A DNA stretch of 23,226 nt from Apostichopus parvimensis (taxonomy: Eukaryota > Echinodermata > Holothuroidea > Aspidochirotida > Stichopodidae). Shown piece after piece: positions 1 through 9,419 of the stretch. Position 1 is the first letter of the stretch. Every line of letters begins with the position of its first letter. The notes beneath the pieces are model-generated. The model searched no databases and was not told the DNA's origin. It saw only the letters and a program-made list of their open reading frames with translations. The position numbers and the translations under genes are program-made. The stretch covers positions 28,503-51,728 of the forward strand of contig KN884635.1 in assembly GCA_000934455.1 (NCBI GenBank), in the 5' to 3' direction.

Positions 1-942
1 AGTTATGTATGTCGTTATGGCATAGTGGAATCAGTGAGGTTGAACAAAATTATAGAAAAGGACGCAAAATGCTGCTTTAAAGAATAATTTTGAGAAGATA
101 TAACTGTAGATCCTTTTCTAACATTGTAATATTCTCCTTTCACCTACAAGACCACAACACCCCCCCCCCCCACAACCTAGAATTGTTGTATTCTTTATAC
201 ATGACCTGACAATCGCGCGGTAATACGTCACGTGACTAAACGACTGCAGCTTCGATATCTGGATACGTCGATGATCTGTTATTCTGATGGTCATTTTGAC
301 AAGTAATAAATCTCTCTCTGTATTATTATAATGGTAGCCATACAAATGTCTTGGAAGAAAACGAGACTAACAAAACAACTCTCTGCTATGATTTAAGTAA
401 ATATTATTTTGTCTAAAACCATTTTTGTAAAATAATGGTTTTCCTTGAAAGTTTCTGACCGATTTATTGCTGTATCTCTTGAAATTCTGAACTTCTAGTT
501 AATACACTTAGGGATAAAGGCGACCGTTATTAACATAGTATAAATAGTTGTCACCAATGATGTGCGCGAGTGGTGGGGTTGCGGACAAGCTCTCTCCCAC
601 CTCGGACCATATATCTGGGATACAAAACATTCAGCGGATTTTTGCATTCTGCTGGGGAACAATAGGATCAATAATACCTGTGTTCCAACCCCTGTTTCTT
701 TTCTTAGCATTTTTTTAGGAAACTCTTGCGTTAAGGGAATTCACTTAAAGCCAAAGTAAGATTCAGAAGGCACAAGTTGTCAACACCTTATTTTTTCCGG
801 GTAGGACACCGAATCCCCTACATTGGAGGTGGCTTGAATGACCCCAGGGCAACATACACTCCGTAATAAAATACTACATCCGCCTCTGGACCTGCTATGA
901 AGAATCACGTCTCTACCCTAGTCAGTCGGAGAATGTTTGAAC
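1..942. other. Non-coding stretch, no gene seen
   Basis: The reading frames here are short, lack splice context and resemble no family I know. A run of 12 C (160-171) and an irregular, relatively GC-rich patch at 780-910 are the only visible structure. A short match to a tRNA A-box near position 18 has no B-box after it. Confidence 0.6.
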
Positions 943-975
943 TTATTATTATTATTATTATTATTTTTATTATTT
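943..975. repeat. (TTA)n microsatellite
   Basis: About eight TTA/ATT triplets are followed by an interrupted T-rich tail. It is a simple repeat with no sign of function. Confidence 0.9.
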
Positions 976-1022
976 ACTAGCACCATCTTCCGTTTAGAGG
1001 TAATTTATAGTAACCTAAATTA

Positions 1023-1148
1023 TATGTGTAAAAGTAAGTTGGCCTGACGTTTTGATCCTAGCAGGATCTTCTTCAAAGGCTTAAAGAGGATCATTTGAAG
1101 AAGATCCTGCTAGGATCAAAACGTCATGTCAACTTACTTTTACACATA
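1023..1148. repeat. Fold-back element: 55-bp arms, 16-bp loop
   Basis: The left arm 1023-1077 and right arm 1094-1148 are reverse complements over 55 bp with only two mismatches (near 1042-1045 against 1126-1129). The spacer is 16 bp. Each arm contains its own smaller palindrome, GATCC-TGCTA-GGATC, flanked by TGAAGAA on one side and AAAACGTC on the other. That order resembles a decayed hammerhead-ribozyme core (CUGAUGA, stem II, GAAAC) of the kind known from Penelope-type retroelements, but at least three core bases differ. I therefore call the palindrome with confidence and the ribozyme ancestry only tentatively. The near-identity of the arms suggests a recent insertion or ongoing gene conversion. 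Confidence 0.9.
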
Positions 1149-1149
1149 C

Positions 1150-2280
1150 TCCTACACAGGCTCTCTAGTGGATAAGCAGTTTGCTAACAGGTTTATTTTA
1201 TTTTAACATCAACTATAATCTAAACATGCATATAATGCATCATGTGGCTTTCTATGTTTTCTATATCTAGTTTCTTGCTTGTTTGAACAGCACTTGGTTT
1301 GGAGTCATTAATCTCCACCCCCCCCCCCCGCTCCCATCCCCTAGATGGAAGGTATAAACTAGTATATTAAATATGGTATAAACCGGGAATACACATGTTT
1401 TTTTTTAGTATGTACATATTGCACCAAGATCTGAATGAACTTACCATGGCATATATAGGCATCGAACAGTTAATAGTAAAGTTACAATGAGAACAGTGTC
1501 AATAATGGTATCGATTCACAGACATTCAATCATTCTGATGGTAGCTAAAGCCGGTATATGCTGAAGGGAAGCCACATGGGATTTAGGTGTAAGGGACCAA
1601 CTGGGGAGCAAATGAGCTCATTAGGTGGATAATTTATCGGTAGGATAGTATCGGACTCCCTAGTCCGTAAGTTAAAAATGACCATTTATTAACGCATATT
1701 CACAGTGCCTTAGTATTCTTAGTAAAACATCGGGACACTGATACAAGGACTAACAATGAAACTGATATGCCTATATAATACACATAGACGTAATAAATAT
1801 CTTTATGAATCGTAGTTTTGCATCAGAATACTACACTGTGCATTCAGTTAAAAAATAAATAAAAATATGAGCGCTCTGCGTTTTTTCGATTTTAATAAAA
1901 CATGGACAAACTTTAGCAAACGCACGGTCATCGCATCGCGACCGTGTATATATTTATGGACGGTAAAAAGAACCTTTGTTTCTTTTTGAACGCCATTCCT
2001 TTGAAGCGTGCCTAGAATATTGAGGTTGCACATTACTAACTAATGAAATCACAAGTAATGATATGAACATATACTGAAATAACGCATATAACATTATCGT
2101 AAGCCTACTATCATTTAGGGAGTAGAATTATCAGCGTGGAGGGGCGGGGAGGGTGGTTATACGGCCCTGTTTATATTTAGCGGAATTGTGAAATAAAACG
2201 GTACTTACAGCAACTGAAAAACAAAAATCAATTCACTGGGATAATTCTTTGCATCATGCCCTGTTTTAAACTGTCTCTCG
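1150..2280. other. Non-coding stretch, no gene seen
   Basis: There is no reading frame with recognisable content. A 12-C run lies at 1318-1329 and a G-rich patch at 2137-2157 (runs of four, four and three G). The sequence is otherwise AT-rich intergenic or intronic DNA. Confidence 0.6.
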
Positions 2281-4740
2281 CGCCAGGTAGATTTGAATAC
2301 AGTGTATTATTATACACTGACGGGGTTAGTCTTTAACATCTGCAATAGCAAGGTGTCGTATCTGATCACTCAACGAGAAAAGTGAACGAGTCGTAGTGGG
2401 GTGGAGGGGGTAAGGGTGGAATATAGTGAAAAAATGAAGAACAGCTTATACCTATTATGTAAATAGGTATATTATTGAAGGGGCACTTTATGAAGTTATA
2501 TGATTCCGATAGAAATCAATTTTTAATATCACCCATACTTCCTATATCATCCACCCCACCCCGGATACGACAGAATCCCACCACCCATTTCAAGCGCCCT
2601 TGATAAGTCGGATATTCTTTTTATGCGAGGTATGTTGAAAAAATCGTGTATTTTTAGTTACTGTAAAGGCAAATCATTGCATGATTTACATTAACTAAAC
2701 TTCTACTAAACTTAAATAATCTTTCTTCAGATATAATTTGAAACCATGTCAGGTTACATTAAAGATATCTGTCTCTTTCAACAAGAATAGTACGGTGCCG
2801 TTACTGAGCACTCGATGACGAAAATAAACAGCCTTGGTGGGAAAAAAGAAGGGGTGAGGCTGGGTGGGTTGAAAAGAATGAAACAGAACCGTACTTAAAC
2901 TTGTCTATTCACTGTTAACCCACTGTTATAATTTTTCAATCAGTTTCTTATTGAGGGCTCGGCGTCATCATGGAACCTGTTTTGAGGCTTTCGGATTTTG
3001 ATTTAAATCTTTGGCCTTTGTGAAGAAGTTTCCATTATTTTAAAAATATAGTTTTAGTTGTTTACAAACTTTTCCGTAGCCGGTGTGTTCCTGATCTTTC
3101 CTAAGATTATACTGATGTATTCGGTTGTAATAAAGAAACAAAAAAACAAAGAAGGAAAGGGGAACAAAGGGTAAACCTTAAAAAAGGGTAAAAAAAAAAA
3201 AAATAAAAAAAAAAATTGAAGCCAAAAGAACTAATTTAATTCAATTTCCGAATAAAACCCAAAGGAACGGTTGCAACCCCCAACAAAAACCAACCGAACA
3301 AGTCCAACCAAAACTAAAACCCCGGGAAGGATAGGGAAAATTCCTAATGAAGAAACCAATAAAGAACAAGCAATTGGAAAGGTGGTTAAAAGTCAAAACC
3401 ATTCCCGTAGTCGACATGATTGGATTTTAGTTTGAATCAAATAGAAGGCGCCTTATCACCAGGCTTCATTGCAGTAAACATGGACGTGTATTCATGAGCC
3501 AGAATATTAAAGAGATATCATTTACTTGTTGATGTATAATACAGGGTTTAGTGTAGGCTACTTTGCAACATCTGGAGTATTTTGTTGTTGTTAATAAAGT
3601 CAACCTGCTACATGATGTATTAAAGTCTGTGATACGTCACCTTAATTATTAAGAAAAAGGGAAACACAGATGACAGATAACTGAGCCCATCGTACAGAAA
3701 CCAATACTAGAACAAATTAAAGAAAACTTTCTGATTGCGTAAGTCATTAGAAATAGCAATGAACACAGTATCGTAGGCAGCGGTTTAAACATAATGGAGC
3801 AGAAAGCGTTTGCAGGTCTTACAAAGATGAAATTCAGTTTCGCTACTATGGTAGCTTAAGTGGGACACTGGAAAAGTCGCTATTTAATACCGAAAATTCC
3901 AAATTTTAATGTAGAAATTCCTCTAATTCTAAACTGTTTTATCATAAAGTAGCACTATGTTCTTCCGAACTAACAAGCTATCTATCAAATTGAGAATTAT
4001 TTGGGCAATATTCCAAAAGTTCCACCCGGTGTGTTGTTTCAAGCCGTTGTCATTTTCTTATCTGAAATGGCGAATTCTTTCCCAACAAGCGACCATTGCA
4101 TCGAAATGTTAACGTTGCTTGTCGGAAAATCTTTGAATTTGAAATTTCAACTATGTTTTCATTATGACCATAAAGTTTTTTATTTTTTTATTATTTAAAT
4201 TGTTAAATTGACGACAAAAGCTCCTTTTAGACCCATTTTTTAAATGTTGACTTTTATGTCTAAACTGCTATATTCTGTCCACATTTTAAATAAAATTATT
4301 GAAGAGCACTGTGATAGTCTTGTCGTGTACCATTACAACGTTGTAGTTAGAAATACGCACTCAACTTGGGTTGTCAACATTGTTGTATTTTCATTCAATT
4401 AATTTGTTCCCCAAAAAAAAAGGTTAAAAAGAAAAAAGGAACAAACATAAATGTAAATACAACGAGGAAGGAAGTGGCTTAGAAAACCCTGCAAGGCTAA
4501 AAGAGTGTTGCCACTCCTCAAGCAAAGTAAAATATATCAAAAGACAAAACAAAATATAACATTTCATAAGGTGACAATCAAAGATACTGTCAGAGAAGAT
4601 ACATAATCTGCAACGCTAGAGATACAACTGTTAAATATAGACAATAAAGTTCACAGTAAAAGGAAGAACGGTTGTTACTACTGTGTTTTAATCAAAGTGC
4701 TTCATTCACTATTTACATCGTTAATATTGTTGCATTCGTT
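2280..4740 (+). repeat. Left arm of a large inverted duplication
   Basis: Read on the plus strand, this segment matches the minus strand of 15060-17960 in a colinear series of blocks. The main pairs are 2459-2515 with 17745-17690, 2679-2692 with 16998-16985, 2743-2850 with 16955-16855, 2940-3110 with 16760-16600, 3695-3910 with 15955-15690, 4040-4290 with 15560-15320 and 4605-4700 with 15195-15100. The matched blocks look roughly two-thirds to three-quarters identical by eye, with indels between them. Notable indels are about 450 bp extra in the right arm near 17200-17680 and an unmatched A-rich block here at 3130-3420. No long reading frame runs through the segment. It could be an inverted segmental duplication, two members of one repeat family, or the long ends of an old element. 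The outer boundary near 2280 is approximate. Confidence 0.75.
3130..3420. other. A-rich, T-poor low-complexity block inside the left arm
   Basis: The stretch is dominated by A with short doublets and triplets of C and G and very little T, including runs of 13 and 11 A near 3190-3215. Sequence on both sides continues the match to the right arm, but this block does not. It may be a decayed A-rich insertion or a poorly corrected part of the assembly. Nothing coding is visible. Confidence 0.5.
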
Positions 4741-4773
4741 ATTTTACTGTTTAATCTTATTCGCCTCTTACAG

Positions 4774-4844
4774 TTTTCTGGACGCCTGATAGTAATAAGC
4801 AGCATGAAACTTATCATCTTGATCTCAACTCTGGTCGTTGGCTG
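4774..4844 (+). CDS. First coding exon with signal-peptide leader (partial gene)
   Basis: The segment is bounded by a good acceptor (a pyrimidine-rich stretch ending CTCTTACAG at 4773) and a consensus donor (GCTG then GTAAGT at 4845-4850). It has 30 nt of leader, then ATG at 4804 with A at -3. The frame reads MKLIILISTLVVG and ends on TG, so the next exon must supply the third base and give Cys or Trp. A charged residue followed by a hydrophobic run is what a secretory signal peptide looks like, so the product is probably secreted or membrane-bound. The exon starts about 30 bp beyond the inner end of the left inverted arm, so the arm would be its upstream intron or promoter region. I cannot name the gene. 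A non-coding exon must lie upstream if the acceptor is used. It could also be a chance combination in AT-rich DNA. Confidence 0.45.
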
Positions 4845-5059
4845 GTAAGTAGTCTAAGCATTACTTCGTCAGGTCTGTTTTTTTATTTTATTTTGTTGTT
4901 CTATTTACGTACTGATACTGCAATTACTACTGATAGCAAAAATCCCCGACTAGTATATAACCTGAAAGCGGTATGCATGCATGACGTCACAACTAATTTG
5001 TGAAGTAAAGTAAACATGAGGAAAGTACATTATACAGCAACAATTAAAAACCGAGATAA

Positions 5060-5860
5060 ATATCACATGAACATACTAATAGCTACGGCTAATCCATCTT
5101 TTTAAATGCATAGTCGAATTTTAAAGACAGTGAAAGTAAGATTAATTCCCTATTAGAATGGCCTTCCGAGTTGATGTGGGTTTTTAGTGGATGTGTTTAT
5201 ATGGAAGTAATAATGTAACTTTGATGTAATACATCTGTTACATACCACCTCATTGGAGGCTACATTAATATTAGTGACTTAACACCAAATGGACAGGTTA
5301 AAGTAATGCGATGGTTACTAAATACCAAATGGACATTTCCGCTTCAACTAATACATAGTTACTATATATCCCAAGATCAGGTCAAAATAATACTTTGATT
5401 ATTAAACTCCTAATGAGTTATTAAAGTTATAAATTGATAATAAACAACAAGTACATGTCAGGTTAAAGATAAATATCATTTACTAACTACTCCGTGAACA
5501 GGGCGAGCGGAGCGAAACAATACATAGATTACTAAGCAGCCCTTGAAAATGCCTCCCCCGCCCCTTCCCCCCTCCCCCAACTTCTGATCGTCAGTCCGGT
5601 GAAAATTATTCATCGGGAGAATTCGCATTTCGCCGGGAAGGATAGGTCCACTACTAAGGATGTATACTCTACCACAGCCACTCAACCCACCCACCCCTCC
5701 CTCCTTACCTTCCTTTTCAACCTCACAAAAATATTTAATATAGCAAAACTTTTCCTTTAATGTTACTTCTATGAACCTTAGTTATAGTCTGAATATGCCT
5801 CAGAATGCATCATTGTTCGTCTAGTTTTCATTGCCGAGGGTTGTCTTAGCATGCACAAAA
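5060..5860. other. Intron-like region with degenerate short repeats
   Basis: Loosely related 40-50 bp pieces recur here, for example CCAAATGGAC at 5285 and 5325, and GGTTAAAGT-like cores at 5297 and 5462. They look like the worn edge of the minisatellite that follows. The minus-strand reading frame across 5476-5694 is a by-product of the C-rich tract and resembles no family. Confidence 0.5.
5554..5578 (-). other. Potential G-quadruplex (C-rich on plus strand)
   Basis: The plus strand has four C runs of 5, 4, 6 and 5 separated by one or two bases. The minus strand therefore carries four G runs of four or more with one- or two-base loops, a pattern expected to favour a stable parallel quadruplex. 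It lies in the intron proposed for the leader exon. Any regulatory role is inference. Confidence 0.6.
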
Positions 5861-6375
5861 TGGTTACAATTAATGTAGAAACATATTTATCAAAATATGA
5901 AATGAGTGAATTAAAATGAAGTAGTTAACATATATATCCACACATGCCAAGAGTGGATTAAAGTGATATATTGAACAAATAATGCTAAGAGAAAATGGAT
6001 GGATTATAAAGGGATGTAGTCAACAAATATTACTAACATATAATGGATTGAAAACAACGGAATGTAATCAACAATTATTACTTAACATGCATTGGATGAA
6101 TTAAAGGAGTGTAGTCAACAAATATTACCTAATATGCAATTGTTGGATTAAAGGGATGTAGTCAACAAATATTACTCAACATTAAATGGGTGGATTAAAG
6201 GGATGTAGTCAAACATGTTATGTATGGATTAAAGGGATTTCTTCAACGAATAGTACTAAACATACAATGGGTGGAATAAAGGGATTAAGTGACAGATAAT
6301 TGCTAAACATACAATCGGTAGATTGAAGGGATGTAGTCAACAAATATAACAAATAATACAATTTGATGGAAGCTT
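5860..6375 (+). repeat. 47-bp minisatellite, about 10 copies
   Basis: A unit containing GGATTAAAGGGATGTAGTCAACAAATATTACTAA recurs. The GGGATGTAGTCAAC core starts near 5914, 5962, 6011, 6059, 6106, 6153, 6200, 6234, 6281 and 6328, so spacing is 47-49 bp with one shortened copy of 34 bp. The copies are diverged, and the central ones agree best. The array lies between the leader exon donor (4845) and the acceptor at 6391, so it would be intronic in that model. The period is not a multiple of three and there is no open frame. Confidence 0.9.
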
Positions 6376-6391
6376 GGTCTGTTCTTTTCAG

Positions 6392-6467
6392 TCAGCTTAA
6401 GTTTAGGATTTGTGAATTTCTAACAAATTATCAATATGGTACAGAATTTATGCCGTGCAGAGTTTAA
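6392..6467 (+). CDS. Candidate second exon of the secreted peptide
   Basis: A strong acceptor (GGTCTGTTCTTTTCAG, ending at 6391) is followed by 76 nt that stay open in the exact phase required by the leader exon. The T at 6392 completes TG to a Cys codon, and 24 more codons run to TAA at 6465-6467. The joined product would be 38 residues with Cys at positions 14, 21 and 36, that is, a very small secreted peptide. The evidence is only the acceptor quality and the phase. A frame of 25 codons stays open by chance fairly often, and other acceptors further downstream were not excluded. I see no match to a known peptide family. Confidence 0.22.
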
Positions 6468-6469
6468 GT

Positions 6470-7070
6470 TGTTTACCGCGAGGTGTAAATGTTACAGAAA
6501 TATAATCAGCAAAATGTAATAGTGGGTGTCAAGTTCGTTGCTGGAAGGGGATTCAGTCTTAAGTCCCGGGCCCTGGGTCATTTTGGGTAATGCCCTGGAA
6601 AATTTGGAATTTGCCGGGCTGAAATAGTATATGGACAGTGCAAACACGAGGGATAGGAACCAAAACTGGTGTTATACTTGAGATTGTGTAATAGTAACGA
6701 TTCAGAGATTGAAACAGAGGGAAGTAGTTTAAGAATAAGGTCTAGTTAGGTCATCTAAAGAATGGTAAAGTGAATGTAGCACACAAGTGTAAGTAATCAT
6801 TCCATATGTCTGGAATAAGATCCATAGTAGCAAACACATGTTTAGCCATCAAATGGGTTTAGTATAATGTATAGTTACATTCACCAAGGTAAAGGATTGG
6901 TTTAATATTATGACCTACCTAACAGTGAGAGGTTTTAAATCATGTAAAGACAAAAAAGAACCAAACAAATATTGGTTTGAAGGGCGAAGTAACCACAACC
7001 TTCTCAACATCGTAGAGCAAAGTGATAGTTATTAATCACACTGTAACTAAAGGAACATTAAAAACATACC
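6470..7070. other. Non-coding stretch with one GC-rich patch
   Basis: Around 6540-6610 there is a GC-richer patch containing CCCGGGCCCTGGG. It looks foreign to its AT-rich surroundings and may be a transposon fragment, but I could not find its ends. The rest shows no gene. Confidence 0.5.
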
Positions 7071-7072
7071 CA

Positions 7073-7089
7073 CATATATATATATATAT
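7073..7089. repeat. (TA)n microsatellite
   Basis: A short alternating TA run with no other structure attached. Confidence 0.85.
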
Positions 7090-7550
7090 GATTATCTATT
7101 GAGCGACTAAATATAATTTAGTAAACAAGTATAATTAATCATGCAGCAAAATGTCATGTTAATTCATTCCCTACTAAACATAATGCTCAATATTGGTGGT
7201 GATGGTGAGTACTAACTTATCAGTTTTTAATTTCAACTCGTATGTATCCACATTTAAAAAACATCATAACGTCTACCCCCCCCCCCCTATTCGTCCCATC
7301 CCAACAACAAATTAAATGACCAGGCCTTAAACACAAGCATTCTGTTTACATAAGTTTTCTTTTATTTTTGTCCTGTAGAAGTATGGATCCTGGTAGATGA
7401 ATTTAGTAAGTACTTGTTTCTGAAGACAACCTGTTATGATGCTCCTGGAAATGCTCGCGATCATAGTCAATATCCGAGGCCATAAACCAAGGAAGATGAC
7501 GACATTACAGACATGTTAAAAATGGCGACATCCTACGGGAGGTGGAGAAT
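7090..7550. other. Non-coding stretch with splice-site-like pair
   Basis: It contains a 12-C run at 7276-7287 and a very good acceptor (TTTTATTTTTGTCCTGTAG, ending at 7378). The acceptor is followed 27 nt later by GTAAGT at 7406. As a 27-nt microexon it would bring an immediate TGA if joined to the leader exon, so it is not part of that model. Confidence 0.4.
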
Positions 7551-7706
7551 ATGAACAACCATCATGACGTCATCAGTAACTGTCAAAACCTGAGCCCCCA
7601 TATCTCTTCTCTCGAATCTACCAATCCTAACTCTCCTCTCGAACTAAACCTCCATGTGTCAACTCTAGAACTGAACATACATACATCTCCTCTTGAGCAT
7701 GGCTAA
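7551..7706 (+). other. 51-codon frame over a CT-rich degenerate tandem repeat
   Basis: An ATG at 7551 opens a frame ending TAA at 7704-7706. The protein has recurring SPLEL / STLEL / SSLES pieces because the DNA is a degenerate tandem repeat of 24-27 bp (TCTCCTCTCGAACTAAAC-like) that continues past the stop to about 7780. No signal peptide or known domain is visible. The frame is probably a by-product of the repeat rather than a gene. Confidence 0.4.
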
Positions 7707-7864
7707 CCTACCTTACCCCTCCCTACCTGTTCTCTCTGACCTAGCTCCCCTAAATTTAGTCTCGAACTAGAGTTATTATACACTAGACACCACTCAGTTC
7801 ATCGAAAACTGCTTGCCCGTGTTTTATACAAAACGAACTTTAAGGGTGCACGGAAACTCCAAAA

Positions 7865-7886
7865 GATATATATATATATATATATT
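7865..7886. repeat. (TA)n microsatellite
   Basis: About ten alternating TA units. Confidence 0.9.
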
Positions 7887-7889
7887 ATG

Positions 7890-9200
7890 ACGTGTGTAAC
7901 AACATTGGACATCGTCTTCTTTTATCATCTTGCTGTTTCCATACATTGTGTCAATATTTGTTTACATTTCTTGGTTAGGGGAATCCTATATATCATTTGT
8001 TTAATTAAATGCATAGTAATAAGTAACTAGATTTTATGCTAAGATTTTCAAATGTCTTCATTCTGTTACAGAATTATTTTCTTATATCACTTCATCAGTA
8101 TTTCTTCTGCCAAAAATAGAGAAGTAAACATGCATGTCAGGATGACCTGCTATACAAACAGTTATACTGAAAAACTGAAGAAAAAAATACAGCCAAAAAA
8201 TCATCAAATTCTACTTGATGGAGCTAATTACAAAAGAAAGTGGAATCTTGATGAATTCGGCTGCCTCAGTTTTTATATTTCACAAGGGACATGTATATAT
8301 AGTTTGAAAAAAAATGTTACGTAACACTGTTGATAACGTTTTGGTTGGTGGTATTGGTAGAAAGACGGTACATTCACGTTTCCAAGGGTGTAATTGATGG
8401 TGTCAAATAAGTACAAACACCACCCAACATTGAACCAGGAATCTTGAAAGATAGAATACTGATCCAGCATTATTTATGGAATTTACCTCCCTGGCAGTTA
8501 ATTTAGAGGTGTATGTTGTCATAGTGAAGATAGTGAATCCAGAACGAAAATCGGTGAGTGGTTATAGATGGTGCCAGTCAGTGAATGGTGGTAGGGGTGG
8601 AGAGGATATGACGATTTCATTACGTCATCGAAAAGTCCAAACTGACTCATTACATCTTGTCATCACTTGGCAAAGTAGAAGTACGTTATAATTTAAAACA
8701 ATATGAATAACGAAAACTTGGCGAAAATCTGGAAAAAATCTCGAAAAGATTAAAAGTGGAATATGGATTTCGAGGATACGAATTGTGAAATATGTATCTT
8801 TTGTTTTCTTCATTATATTATACAACTAAGTGAGTTTACAATAATGAAATTAATGATAAATATAGTATGGAGTATCCATTTCTTTATCTTGCTATTCATG
8901 ATATATGTTTTTAAAGAGGACAAATTTAAGACCATTGTTAACATGTTTAATGTAGTTTCCTTATTTAGTTAAGGAATGTAAATGTTGAGTGGTTTGTTTT
9001 TGGTACCATAATGCTTCTGTAAAATAGCCATACTTTGTAGCGTAGAAACATTCATTAGAAACACTCACTCGTGAAACAAGCCTCACCCCCCCCCCACCCC
9101 CAATCCCTCTCTATGGCACTAGGCCTATTCACTTTTAGAGCACCTGGGCCCACTTTGAAAGGCCTAAACTGTAAATAATAAATTAAATCACAATACCATA
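7890..9200. other. AT-rich stretch, no gene I can support
   Basis: A plus-strand frame of 90 codons (8052-8324) begins next to an acceptor-like CATTCTGTTACAG ending at 8071, and a 71-codon frame follows at 8476. The latter contains an acceptor (CCTGGCAG at 8497) and a donor-like GGTGAGT at 8553. None carries a domain I recognise. Joining 8072 to the leader exon gives TGA. They may be worn exons or chance frames. Confidence 0.4.
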
Positions 9201-9419
9201 GTGATTGTAATTTATAAATAGGATATAAAAACAGTCAAAAGTTATAAAGCTTGAAATAGCATGTATTATATGTACAAATATTAAATCAAATGTTAATAAA
9301 AAAATTACAGTAGGTTTTTGGGAACAACACTCTGAATAAATACGGCAGCCCTATAAACGATTTTGTTTTTAAAACGTACAGTTTGAAAATGTTGGCGTGA
9401 TTGTCTTATTTTCCAAATT

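Noticed and set aside
11..50. tRNA A-box-like TGGCATAGTGG
   Set aside because: No B-box (GGTTCGAxTCC) at the required distance and no cloverleaf could be drawn.
7379..7405. 27-nt microexon with excellent acceptor and GTAAGT donor
   Set aside because: Joined in phase to the leader exon it creates TGA at the junction; no other exon uses it.
8052..8324. 90-codon plus-strand frame as an exon of the secreted-peptide gene
   Set aside because: The acceptor at 8071 has the correct phase, but the junction codon would be TGA. The residues match no family I know.
160..9095. Several poly-C runs of 10-12 bases (160-171, 1318-1329, 7276-7287, 9086-9095)
   Set aside because: They are simple homopolymers with no common flanking sequence, so not treated as a repeat family.
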